Below are positions 7,284 to 14,800 of a DNA stretch of 64,000 nt, piece after piece. Position numbers and translations under genes: made by a program. Every line of letters begins with the position of its first letter. The stretch's first letter is position 1. The notes under the pieces are model-generated. The model made no database searches and had not been told where the DNA came from. It saw only the letters and a program-made list of their open reading frames with translations. Origin of the DNA: UBA1444 sp964521625. Its GTDB lineage: Bacteria; Bacillota; Negativicutes; UBA1444. Location: NCBI GenBank assembly GCA_964521625.1, contig CAZFSM010000011.1, positions 61,517 to 125,516 on the forward strand, read 5' to 3'.

Positions 7284-8306
7284 TTACCTATTACTATTTG
7301 ACTGGCGAAACCAAAAATCCTGTCTTAAAGAAAAGTTCTTTTTTAGCAAAAGCAATACCAGCACCAGCCAGACTGCACCGACGAGCCGCAGCGACAGCGG
7401 CAGCTGACGGGAAAAGAAAGCGCCGCTCGACCCTGGCGGTGTGTCGGCAGCAATGCCGTATTGCGCCGCCAATTGCCGGATGTTCAGAAAATGAATCACC
7501 GGCCGGTTCGTCTGCAAAAACGCCGCCGCCAAACCATCCTGAGCCGCCAATAGCGGGTGATACCCCATGTTCAGCCCTTGCGGCAGCGGCGCGCGGTGGC
7601 CGGCTTCGCCGAACAGCACATGACTGCCACCCACATTCACCAGCACCGACGGGAGTTCGCCCGCCGCGCCCAGGTACAGGTCCAGTCGCCGGTCGATTGC
7701 GCTCCGCAGATCCGGCGCGGCAATCAGCGGTACGCCGCTGCGCCGGATCGCCGCCAGCGCCAGTTCTTTGCCTTCTGGCGTCAGGCCGCCTCCGTTGTCG
7801 CCAACTCCGCCGAGCGAGGCGGCCGCTGACCGCCAAGGCCACAGCTGGGCCTGCTGCAGCTGCCGTTCCATGTCCAGCCAGGTAAAGTCGGGGTCGGTGG
7901 CGCCCCAGGTCGAAGCACCGACCGAGGCAGTAATAACCGGTTCGGCGCCAACGGCCTGAACAGCTGCCAATACGGCGATGTTCAGCGCCGGAAACGAACC
8001 GGACAGATTGACCGCCACCCTGCAGCCCGGCCCGACGCCTGCCTGTTTCAGCCAACCGACCGCCACCGCAGCAAAGTCCGGATGCAGCGACAGCCGCTTG
8101 GCCTCCGGCGGCGCCAGCGTGGTGGTAATCAAGGTATATTCCGGGCCGCTGATCCGCGTTCCGAACACGGTCTGCGCTTTTTGCGCCAGCGCCAATGCCG
8201 CCTGTTTTTCGCTCTGGTAGAGTGTCGGCAGCGTCAGCATAAATGGTTGGCAGAGGGCCAGGAACAACACGGTCGCTGCCAGCAGCAGCCACAGCCGCCC
8301 TACCAT
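7284..8306 (-). CDS. pgsW: Poly-gamma-glutamate system protein (PgsW-type)
   Basis: 340 residues. A transmembrane helix at residues 4-24 anchors the protein, followed by an extracytoplasmic domain and a second hydrophobic helix near residues 307-323. The body contains 'GCRVAVNLSGSFPALNIAVL', 'EPVITASVGASTWGATDPD' and 'PSVLVNVGGSHVLFGE', the pattern I associate with the 'poly-gamma-glutamate system protein' family that accompanies PgsB and PgsC in some Firmicutes. It overlaps the end of PgsC by 7 bp, which shows translational coupling. Its biochemical role is not settled; a part in export or tethering of the polymer is inferred. The gene symbol is used by analogy. Confidence 0.72.
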   Translation of the reverse strand: MVGRLWLLLAATVLFLALCQPFMLTLPTLYQSEKQAALALAQKAQTVFGTRISGPEYTLITTTLAPPEAKRLSLHPDFAAVAVGWLKQAGVGPGCRVAVNLSGSFPALNIAVLAAVQAVGAEPVITASVGASTWGATDPDFTWLDMERQLQQAQLWPWRSAAASLGGVGDNGGGLTPEGKELALAAIRRSGVPLIAAPDLRSAIDRRLDLYLGAAGELPSVLVNVGGSHVLFGEAGHRAPLPQGLNMGYHPLLAAQDGLAAAFLQTNRPVIHFLNIRQLAAQYGIAADTPPGSSGAFFSRQLPLSLRLVGAVWLVLVLLLLKKNFSLRQDFWFRQSNSNR

Positions 8307-8734
8307 AGCACTCCGTCGCCCAGCAGCGCGACCAGCCGGATCAGCGCCACCGCGAGAGCCGTGGCCGCCACCGTCGGTAGCAGCCCCTGCCGGTCAAAGT
8401 CACGCGACAACAAACCGGGCACGATCCAGCCGATTACGTTCAGGCCCCAGTCCCAGTGAGCCCAGCCCCGGCCAAACAGCATCACAGCCTGCCCCAACAG
8501 CATCCCGGTCAAAAGATGCATCGAAAACTGGCGGCGGCCATACAGCAGCAAATAGCGGCCCAGCAGCCGGACCACGCCCCAGCTGAGCAGCGCCACCGTC
8601 AGTGTGCCGGCCAGCCAGACCGGCTGATGGGCGAACAACGCCAGATAGCCGGCAACCACGATGCCGCCGGGTGAAAATCCGGTCGTTTCGGTAATCAATA
8701 GTGAAATCAAGATGCCGATAAATAAAAAATGCAT
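8300..8734 (-). CDS. pgsC: Poly-gamma-glutamate synthase membrane subunit PgsC/CapC
   Basis: 144 residues, almost entirely hydrophobic, with about four or five membrane helices. The family signature at the N-terminus is present: 'GILISLLITETTGFSPGGIV' (compare the E-x-x-G-x-x-P-G-G motif of CapC). 'GWIVPGLLSRDFDRQG' near residue 103 is the conserved cytoplasmic loop. PgsC forms a membrane complex with the ligase PgsB to make and thread poly-gamma-glutamate. It starts 3 bp after PgsB ends and overlaps PgsW. No PgsA/CapA-type export protein is seen in the window. Confidence 0.85.
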   Translation of the reverse strand: MHFLFIGILISLLITETTGFSPGGIVVAGYLALFAHQPVWLAGTLTVALLSWGVVRLLGRYLLLYGRRQFSMHLLTGMLLGQAVMLFGRGWAHWDWGLNVIGWIVPGLLSRDFDRQGLLPTVAATALAVALIRLVALLGDGVLW

Positions 8735-8737
8735 CGG

Positions 8738-9895
8738 TTAGGCCACAAATCCTTTCCGGTTGCCGGCGGCAAACAGGGTAAACACTGCCGTATCTTGTCC
8801 CTGGCGATTCGTCCGCAGGAGCTGTTCTGTCACCGCCGCCAGCGATGCCTGTCCGACCGGCACGATCCGTTCAGCGGCGACGCCCAGTCGCGCCAGGCAG
8901 CGAACCGCAAACGCCGCATCGCCGGTCAGATAAAATGGCCCGTCATGCAGCCCGGCCAAAAGCGTACATAGTGTTTCAGTTCGCAGCCGCCGGTCCGCCC
9001 GGGTGTGCAGCAACACGGCGTCGGCAGTTCCATTGGTGTAACGCTGCCAGAGTATCTGCGTCGACTCGGGGTCGTTGGCAGCCAGCGCGTCGACAAACCG
9101 CAGCGAACCCGCGCCCGGCAGCGGCAATTGCCGCACGGTCAGGTTGCCGCTGTCTGGCTGTGATGCCTGCATCGCAGCCAGCGCCTGTGGGCGCGGCATC
9201 CCGGCCAGTTCACATACCAGCAGGGCGAGCGCCACATTTTCCGCTTCGACGGCAAAGGGAAACGCCGCCAGTTCCGGCGCCGACACTTGTGACGCCTCTG
9301 CCAGGCGCAGCGACCCCGAGTCGGCTATGACGCCGCCGAGCAGCGCCGCCGTCTCCGGCGTGACCACCAGTAGCCCTGCCTGTGGCGCGGTGCGCGCCAG
9401 TGACGCGGCGATCGCCGGCAGATCGGGCCCCATTACTTCTTCGTGGTCATGCCGCACATTGGTGATGACGCCGATATGCGACTGCACCAGCCGCCGCTCC
9501 GAGAACTGTTGCAGCTCCGGCTGCAGTGCCATGCACTCACAAACTAGGGCGTCAGCCTGGCAGCGGGTCGCTTCCTTTACAGTGCGGATCAATTCACGGA
9601 TGTTTGGCAGACCGCGACGGGGAATCGGCCGCTCTGCGCCGTCCGGGTCGATCCAGTTGGCGGCGCTGCCGGTCACCTTGCCCAGTACCCGGTAGCCGCC
9701 CGCGCGGAGTCCGGCGGCAATAAGCCGGGTCACGCCCGACTTGCCGCGCGTGCCGTTGACATGGATGCGCAGCCGCAACCGGGCCAGATTGCGGCGGTGT
9801 TGGCAGTTTTCCCAGGCCAGCCAGCCAACCCAGCATAGCCATAACAGCAGACAGACCAAAAAGCCAGTCCGGTGGGGGCCGAGCGCCAGATTCAT
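8738..9895 (-). CDS. pgsB: Poly-gamma-glutamate synthase ligase PgsB/CapB
   Basis: 385 residues. A membrane helix covers residues 10-28. The Mur-ligase-type ATP loop 'IHVNGTRGKSGVTRLIAAGL' is at 44-63. Other family blocks are 'CQADALVCECMALQPELQ' and 'GVITNVRHDHEEVMGPDL', with the metal-binding His and Glu. PgsB activates the gamma-carboxyl of glutamate with ATP and adds it to the growing chain. The start ATG overlaps the stop of the upstream hydrolase gene (ATGA). A Mur-ligase alternative is unlikely because of the membrane anchor and the PgsC partner. Confidence 0.9.
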   Translation of the reverse strand: MNLALGPHRTGFLVCLLLWLCWVGWLAWENCQHRRNLARLRLRIHVNGTRGKSGVTRLIAAGLRAGGYRVLGKVTGSAANWIDPDGAERPIPRRGLPNIRELIRTVKEATRCQADALVCECMALQPELQQFSERRLVQSHIGVITNVRHDHEEVMGPDLPAIAASLARTAPQAGLLVVTPETAALLGGVIADSGSLRLAEASQVSAPELAAFPFAVEAENVALALLVCELAGMPRPQALAAMQASQPDSGNLTVRQLPLPGAGSLRFVDALAANDPESTQILWQRYTNGTADAVLLHTRADRRLRTETLCTLLAGLHDGPFYLTGDAAFAVRCLARLGVAAERIVPVGQASLAAVTEQLLRTNRQGQDTAVFTLFAAGNRKGFVA

Positions 9896-10635
9896 CGCGC
9901 CAGCCAGCCGCCGGCCGCAAGCAGTTCCGTTACGACCAGCAGATGTTGCCGTGTTCTTTCCGTCAGCGTCTGGCGGGAACTGGTCTCCACCGTAAACGCA
10001 GCAATGCCAAGATACTTGCCTGCGTACCAGGCGGAGCTCGAGCGGATCGGGTGGCCGACCAGCGAAAACTTCGCCACGTTGTCGGCAATATGAAGATTTA
10101 CGACATCGACAGTATCCATCGCCAGGCCGGTACTGGCCCCATTGTCGGCAAACAGCAGCGTCTGCCCCAGCGAAGTCCGGTCGATCTTGTGAAAGGTACG
10201 CGCTTCATGCAGATCGATCAGCATTGTAATTTGGTACTGATTCATCAGGCTGATGATTTCAGCTCCCATCCGGTCGGCCGGCGTTTCATTACCGGCTGGC
10301 GGATAGACCCGATTCATGTCGCCAGCTTCCGGAAGATAACGCAGCGACTGTTGCAGTCCCGGCGCATTGACCCGGGGCGCCACCACCAGCTTGCCGCGCA
10401 CCGGCCTGAAGGCGCAGACGGCCTCCGCCGCCGCCGCCCCAGCCGGTTCATTGCCGTGCACGCCGCCCAAAATCAGCGCCGTCGGTCCTGGCAACCTGGA
10501 GTCTACGATACAACCGGTCGTTTCCCAGGGCGTGCCCGCCTGCAATAATAAGGTCGAATTGGCCAATACCGCGGCTGGTTGCGCAAAAGCCAACAACATT
10601 GACAGGATTCCGCCGATCAATGCCCGTTTTCGCAT
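9892..10635 (-). CDS. Secreted M14/AstE-type zinc hydrolase linked to poly-gamma-glutamate operon
   Basis: 247 residues from ATG 10635 (GGAG eight bases upstream; ATG 10641 is an alternative). A signal peptide spans residues 1-25 (…LLAFAQPAAVLA). Zinc-site motifs of the succinylglutamate-desuccinylase/carboxypeptidase group are present: 'LGGVHGNEPAG' (H-x-x-E) and 'IDLHEA' (third ligand His), with 'RVNAPGLQQS' and 'GDMNRVYP' between them. It is the first gene of the Pgs operon, coupled to PgsB. A second homologue lies at 34002-35126 beside a gamma-glutamyltransferase. I infer that it trims or releases gamma-linked glutamyl chains; the exact bond is not known. Confidence 0.78.
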   Translation of the reverse strand: MRKRALIGGILSMLLAFAQPAAVLANSTLLLQAGTPWETTGCIVDSRLPGPTALILGGVHGNEPAGAAAAEAVCAFRPVRGKLVVAPRVNAPGLQQSLRYLPEAGDMNRVYPPAGNETPADRMGAEIISLMNQYQITMLIDLHEARTFHKIDRTSLGQTLLFADNGASTGLAMDTVDVVNLHIADNVAKFSLVGHPIRSSSAWYAGKYLGIAAFTVETSSRQTLTERTRQHLLVVTELLAAGGWLAR

Positions 10636-10750
10636 CGTCATCGCTCCATTCCCTCTGTTCTGTGTCTGCTCCTGTCTCAAAGATTCGGTCCCGCCCAGTC
10701 GATTTCCTGCCCCCTCCACAAGCGCTTTTTCGCAAAGCCGTCCCAATATC

Positions 10751-10766
10751 GATGCGTTTTTGCATC
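10751..10766. promoter_or_regulatory. Distal activator palindrome of sigma-54 promoter P1
   Basis: GATGCG-TTTT-TGCATC fits the pattern GATGC-N6-GCATC that recurs upstream of all three sigma-54 promoters in this window. Its centre is about 176 bp upstream of the -24 GG of P1. Binding by the activator at 29751-31868 is inferred. Confidence 0.65.
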
Positions 10767-10821
10767 ACGTTGCAACGTTTCTTCTGTCAATTCACAAATC
10801 GCCCATTTGTAGGCTCTGGAC

Positions 10822-10877
10822 ATTCACCCACAGCCTTTTTCGATGCATTTTTGCATCGAAAAAGGCTGTGGGTGAAT
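10822..10877. promoter_or_regulatory. Proximal activator palindrome of P1 inside a 26-bp-arm inverted repeat
   Basis: Two perfect 26-base arms face each other across a TTTT loop. Their inner part is GATGCA-TTTT-TGCATC (10842-10857), another copy of GATGC-N6-GCATC. The centre lies about 85 bp upstream of the -24 GG. The right arm is followed by CGCTTTTTTTC, so a terminator role is possible, but no gene reads into it from the left on the plus strand. Confidence 0.65.
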
Positions 10878-10931
10878 CGCTTTTTTTCAAAAAACGCACA
10901 GAAATAGCGTTTTAATTCGTTTTGTCATGCA

Positions 10932-10948
10932 CTGGCACAAAAATTGCA
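10932..10948 (+). promoter_or_regulatory. Sigma-54 promoter P1
   Basis: CTGGCAC-A-AAAA-TTGCA gives the invariant GG and GC elements with the correct spacing (consensus YTGGCACG-N4-TTGCW). It points toward the operon 11410-14701. It has two activator palindromes upstream. Transcription would start near 10960, leaving a leader of about 450 bases in which I see no gene, riboswitch or terminator. Confidence 0.8.
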
Positions 10949-10960
10949 TGTCATCTGTTG

Positions 10961-11396
10961 TGTTTCTCCAAATCACCAACTTTATTTAGGGGTTATTTGT
11001 CGTCTGGAAGCATTTCGCAAAAAAAGATGAGGGGAGGGCTGCAATCAATAGAACACACGTTCACCAGTGAGAGAAATCAAATACCTATTGTCTGTACTTC
11101 CCGCTAACAGATTAGTTGCCCAAAGGCAATCGAACTGACCGTCATTTAAGTAACTGGCACAAGACGATCAGCGTGCACATCTGGGATCGGACAAAAGGCG
11201 AACAATAGTCAGCCAGCAGAATATCTTTTTACTGATAAGGAGTCGTTCTGCAACATAAAAGCGTATATACAAAGCATGCCCATGGATGGTCATTTTTCCG
11301 ATGATGATTGGTGTGATTATTCCAAACAACGAAATTGTCGCGCGCATTTAGGGTAACAATGGATATAAATCAAGCATAACAAGCCTTGAATTTTGA
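10961..11396 (+). other. Long untranslated leader of the P1 operon, no gene seen
   Basis: About 440 bp between promoter P1 and the ribosome site of the TerC-like gene. Short open frames exist but lack ribosome sites. I looked for a yybP-ykoY element, because TerC genes often carry one, and did not find its GGGGAGUA core. The role is unknown. Confidence 0.4.
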
Positions 11397-11409
11397 AAGG
11401 AGAATTAAT

Positions 11410-12066
11410 ATGGAGTTCTTAATGTCACTTTCACAGATTATGTTAATAAATATTATACTGAGCGGGGACAATGCGATCGTTATCGCGATGGCAAGTCGCG
11501 CTCTTCCGGCAAAGCAGCAAAAAATGGCGATTTTGTGGGGAAGCGCAGGCGCTGTTGGGTTGAGAATCGTATTGACATTGTTAGCGGCTACACTTTTGAA
11601 AATGCCTTACCTTCAGTTTTTTGGCGGAATCATGCTCGTGTGGATCGCAATCAAATTGCTGCTGGAGAGTAACGAAAGTGCCGATGAAGAATCGACTCAG
11701 GGGCCCGGATCATTGTTGGCTGCAATCAAAACAATCGTCCTTGCGGATATCATCATGAGCGTTGATAATACTTTGGCCATCGCGGCAATCGCGCGCGATA
11801 ACACAACGTTGCTGATTGCCGGCCTGGGCTTGAGTGTCCCGGTGATTGTTTTCGGAAGTCGAATCCTTGTTCGTTTTATGGAACGTTTTCCGGTCATTAT
11901 TTACCTCGGAGCCGGTCTGATAGCTTGGACGGCAGGCGTCATGATCATCGATGATCCGCAAGTCGGGCCCTATATTATCAAATATTCCAGGCACATTCTG
12001 GCGGCATCCATTTCTGCAGGTGTTATTGCCGTGGGATATAGCCGTCGCCGCAGACAGCTGGACTGA
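11410..12066 (+). CDS. TerC/YjbE-family integral membrane protein
   Basis: 218 residues from ATG 11410, with AAAGGAG seven bases upstream; an earlier in-frame ATG (11386) has none. Seven or so membrane helices. The TerC signatures are there: 'NIILSGDNAIVIAMA' near residue 15 and 'VLADIIMSVDNTLAIAAIA' near 115, whose paired acidic residues are thought to bind metal. Members are linked to Mn or Ca handling and metalation of exported proteins, and YjbE is typical of Firmicutes. It is the first gene after sigma-54 promoter P1. Why a TerC protein would open a decarboxylase operon is unclear; export of a metal or anion is possible. Confidence 0.8.
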   Translation: MEFLMSLSQIMLINIILSGDNAIVIAMASRALPAKQQKMAILWGSAGAVGLRIVLTLLAATLLKMPYLQFFGGIMLVWIAIKLLLESNESADEESTQGPGSLLAAIKTIVLADIIMSVDNTLAIAAIARDNTTLLIAGLGLSVPVIVFGSRILVRFMERFPVIIYLGAGLIAWTAGVMIIDDPQVGPYIIKYSRHILAASISAGVIAVGYSRRRRQLD

Positions 12067-12106
12067 GTCGATCAATGAGCATAATTAACCAAAAAGGGGA
12101 CTGCTT

Positions 12107-12814
12107 ATGAAAAAATTACTGGAAGGATTAGCTCAGTTCAAGCGCAAAGATTTCCTCGTGCATCGCGAACTGTTCAGTCGCTTAAAATCCAAGCAGCAAC
12201 CGCACACCCTGTTCATAACCTGCTCCGATTCGCGCATCGACCCCAACCTGATCACAGGTTCCCTGCCGGGCGAACTATTCATTATCCGCAACATCGCCAA
12301 CATGGTTCCACCCTACCGCAAGTCCGACGAATATTTGGCGACCACCTCGGCCATCGAATACGCCGTGCTTGCACTACAGGTCGAGAACATCATCGTCTGC
12401 GGTCATTCGAACTGCGGCGGCTGCGCGGCAGCATTGCATCAGCCAAGCCATCTGGACGAGCTGCCCCATACCAAAAAATGGGTGGAGCTGGCCCGTTCCA
12501 CCAGTCAACATGTTCACAATCATCTATCCGCAACGGATGAGGATCATCAAAAACAAATGATGGAAAAATTCAACGTGATCGAACAAGTCAACCATCTGAT
12601 GAATTATCCCTATATTCAGCGGTTGATCAACCTCAACAAACTGCATGTCAGCGGTTGGCACTACACTATTGAAACTGGCGAGATTTCGATTTATGACCCA
12701 AACACCGGCGACTTCGTCATTCCGCCCGAAATGAGCAGTAAGTCTCAAAATAGCTTGTCCCGATTTGTAGCGTATTACGATAAGCTGGAAAAACAACTGT
12801 CCCGGTTCGAATAA
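12107..12814 (+). CDS. Beta-class carbonic anhydrase
   Basis: 235 residues. Zinc ligands and active-site motifs are intact: 'ITCSDSRIDP' (Cys and Asp-Arg dyad) near residue 37, and 'VCGHSNCGGCAA' (His and Cys) near residue 98. The core spans about residues 5-205, as in the family. The enzyme interconverts CO2 and bicarbonate in the cytoplasm. Lying 130 bp upstream of the decarboxylase subunit gene, it would hydrate the CO2 that decarboxylation releases and so pull that reaction forward. Start supported by AAGGGGAC. Confidence 0.93.
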   Translation: MKKLLEGLAQFKRKDFLVHRELFSRLKSKQQPHTLFITCSDSRIDPNLITGSLPGELFIIRNIANMVPPYRKSDEYLATTSAIEYAVLALQVENIIVCGHSNCGGCAAALHQPSHLDELPHTKKWVELARSTSQHVHNHLSATDEDHQKQMMEKFNVIEQVNHLMNYPYIQRLINLNKLHVSGWHYTIETGEISIYDPNTGDFVIPPEMSSKSQNSLSRFVAYYDKLEKQLSRFE

Positions 12815-12846
12815 CGGCCAAACAGCGAAAGGTGGTCATCCTCTTT

Positions 12847-12975
12847 ATGGATATTTACACCTATGCAATCTTTGCCTACCTGTTGACCGCAGCCATCTCC
12901 CTGCTAACCATCGGCGTAATCCTCGTGATTAACAACATTATTGCTCGCCTGAGCAAACCGGAGGAACTGAGCTGA
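12847..12975 (+). CDS. 42-residue single-helix membrane peptide, gamma-subunit-like
   Basis: MDIYTYAIFAYLLTAAISLL begins one membrane helix (roughly residues 6-34), followed by a short charged tail (ARLSKPEELS). The stop codon overlaps the start of the decarboxylase beta subunit (TGATG), so the two are translationally coupled. Position and single helix match the small membrane subunits (OadG/MmdD type) that hold the carboxyltransferase to the beta subunit. It is, however, about half the usual minimum length and lacks the Pro-Ala linker and C-terminal domain. Too short for most gene finders. Role inferred from context. Confidence 0.7.
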   Translation: MDIYTYAIFAYLLTAAISLLTIGVILVINNIIARLSKPEELS

Positions 12976-14180
12976 TGCTGGATATTCTGTATCAACTGTT
13001 TCCGGGGATCACATCCCTGTTCGTTCAGGATAGCATGATCGCACTGGCCCGGATCGGCTTGATTTTGCTCGGGCTCATATTGGCCTATTTCGGCTTCACT
13101 CGGACCCTTGAACCGCTTATCATGGTGCCGATGGGCATCGGCATGTGCGCTGTCAATGCCGGTCAGCTATTCCTCAAGTCCGGCAAAATCGGTAATCTTT
13201 TTCTGGACCCGATGGTTGAACAGCCGGAGCTTCTGGTCAACATCATGCAAGTCAATTTTCTGCAGCCAGTTTACAACCTTACGTTTAGCAACGGCCTGAT
13301 CGCCTGCATCGTGTTTTTCGGCATCGGCTCGATGTGCGAAGTCGGTTTTTTGCTGGCGCGCCCCTGGGCCAGCATGATTGTGGCAATCTTTGCCGAAATG
13401 GGTTCGTTTTTCACCCTGGTTGTCGGCTATAAAATGGGTCTACCGATTGGTGAGGCTGCTTCCGTAGCAATCATTGGCGGCGCCGACGGCCCAATGGTGC
13501 TATACACGTCACTAATGATGGCCCCCGATCTGTTTGTGCCGATATCGATCATCGCCTATCTCTACCTTAGTTTGACCTATGTCGGCTATCCGTATCTGAT
13601 CAAACTGCTGGTTCCGCTAAAGTATCGCGGTCTGGAAGTCAATATCATCCACTCCGGCATCGGCGCCAAATCGAAATTCATTTTTTCGATTGTGTCCTGC
13701 GCTGTACTGTGCCTGTTGTTCCCTGTGGCAGCACCGCTATTGATGTCGTTCTTCCTGGGTCTGGCAATCAAGGATGCCCTTATCGAACCTTACAGCAAGC
13801 TGCTTGACGAAACTCTGCTGTATTGTGCAACTCTGTTTCTCGGCCTATTACTCGGCGTTCTGTGCGATGCGCAGACCATCATGAACCCCAAGGTCGGCAT
13901 CTTGATCATTCTAGGCATGCTTGCCCTGTTGGTGTCGGCAATCGGCGGCTTGCTTGGCGGTTGGCTTATCTATCTGGTCACGAAAAATTATAATCCGGTC
14001 ATCGGCATCGCCGGGGTTTCCTGTGTGCCGACCACAGCTAAACTGGCACAACATGCAGCTCATGAAGCCAATCCTTTTTCAATGATATTGCCGCTGGCGC
14101 TAGGCGCCAACATCAGCGGCGTCATCGTCACTGCCATTGCAACGGGTGTGTTCATCTCCACCTTGGGCTTGGTAAAATAA
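12975..14180 (+). CDS. Sodium-pumping decarboxylase beta subunit (OadB/GcdB/MmdB family)
   Basis: 401 residues with about nine or more membrane helices. The sodium and carboxybiotin site motif 'VAIIGGADGPMVLYTS' (conserved Asp) is near residue 170. The C-terminal family block 'PLALGANISGVIVTAIATG' is near 375. In this family the subunit decarboxylates carboxybiotin and moves Na+ out. The carboxyltransferase alpha subunit and biotin carrier are not in the window, so the substrate cannot be read here. Glutaconyl-CoA is suggested by the GctAB-like transferase genes, but methylmalonyl-CoA or malonyl units are possible. The residue after GGADGP is Met where I recall Thr as usual. Confidence 0.88.
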   Translation: MLDILYQLFPGITSLFVQDSMIALARIGLILLGLILAYFGFTRTLEPLIMVPMGIGMCAVNAGQLFLKSGKIGNLFLDPMVEQPELLVNIMQVNFLQPVYNLTFSNGLIACIVFFGIGSMCEVGFLLARPWASMIVAIFAEMGSFFTLVVGYKMGLPIGEAASVAIIGGADGPMVLYTSLMMAPDLFVPISIIAYLYLSLTYVGYPYLIKLLVPLKYRGLEVNIIHSGIGAKSKFIFSIVSCAVLCLLFPVAAPLLMSFFLGLAIKDALIEPYSKLLDETLLYCATLFLGLLLGVLCDAQTIMNPKVGILIILGMLALLVSAIGGLLGGWLIYLVTKNYNPVIGIAGVSCVPTTAKLAQHAAHEANPFSMILPLALGANISGVIVTAIATGVFISTLGLVK

Positions 14181-14272
14181 CTACCATTCAAAAAAGGAGG
14201 TTCGTGGCCAAAAGGCGAAGTGACTATAAACATGGAAATACGTCGAATTACGATTTATCGGGAGGGATTTGA

Positions 14273-14701
14273 TTGGGTATCATTGTCGAAGACTATCTGA
14301 TGGTGGGTCAAAATGCAATCGTCCGCAAGATCGTGCAAAAAGTCGATTCTACCGGCAATTACAGTCCGGGACTGCAAGACCTGTTATCCACTCCCGTCTG
14401 TGTTGATATGATCATCAAGGCCACGACGGATGCGGTGAACAAATATCTGCCTGATGGATATATCACTGTTGGCCGGGCTATTGAGTATGTGCACGATTAT
14501 TCTTCCCTATTGGGAATGACGGTAAACATCAAGGCTACGCTGACTGCAATTGAAGGGAAACACCTTTATTTCAACATCACCGTATGGGATGAAATGGGGG
14601 ACGTTGGACATGGAACCCATGAACGTATTGTGGTCAGGCGGGACGAGGTTCTGCAAAAAGCACGCGAGCGGGCCAATTTTTTGGTGCAGCGAAATTTCTG
14701 A
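14273..14701 (+). CDS. Hotdog-fold thioesterase, FlK (fluoroacetyl-CoA thioesterase) like
   Basis: 142 residues from a TTG start with GGGAGGG seven bases upstream. The FlK-type pattern is visible: 'VGQNAIVRKIV' at the start, 'GYITVGRAIEYVHDYSSLLG' around residue 62-81, then 'WDEMGDVGHGTHERIVV'. The last segment carries the D-x-x-G-x-x-x-x-G-x-H-x-R motif. Such proteins hydrolyse or bind acyl-CoA in the cytoplasm. In this operon it may clear a dead-end acyl-CoA or release the product acid. Substrate unknown. Last gene of the P1 operon, followed by a terminator. Confidence 0.8.
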   Translation: MGIIVEDYLMVGQNAIVRKIVQKVDSTGNYSPGLQDLLSTPVCVDMIIKATTDAVNKYLPDGYITVGRAIEYVHDYSSLLGMTVNIKATLTAIEGKHLYFNITVWDEMGDVGHGTHERIVVRRDEVLQKARERANFLVQRNF

Positions 14702-14740
14702 CGCACTGACGGACCTGTTTTCTAGAGCGAAACAAACAGC

Positions 14741-14775
14741 AGAGGGACCTCCGATCGGAGGTCCCTCTTTTCTTT
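14741..14775 (+). terminator. Rho-independent terminator of the P1 operon
   Basis: Perfect 14-base arms AGAGGGACCTCCGA / TCGGAGGTCCCTCT followed by TTTTCTTTT on the plus strand, 40 bp after the thioesterase stop. Confidence 0.9.
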
Positions 14776-14800
14776 TGATCCTGTGTTTTTCAGCCGCCGA

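Noticed and set aside
7294..8292. Second minus-strand frame in the PgsW region
   Set aside because: An Ala/Arg/Gly-rich frame overlapping pgsW in another phase, with no start signal; pgsW has the coupled start and membrane helices.
11141..11190. Second sigma-54-like -24 element (ACTGGCACAAGACG)
   Set aside because: No TTGC element follows at the required spacing.
10961..11396. Riboswitch before the TerC-like gene
   Set aside because: TerC genes often carry a yybP-ykoY element, but its conserved core is absent here; the real one precedes the GDT1 gene.
14232..14300. Short frame upstream of the thioesterase (ATG 14232)
   Set aside because: Contains the ribosome site of the real gene and ends within it; no support for translation.
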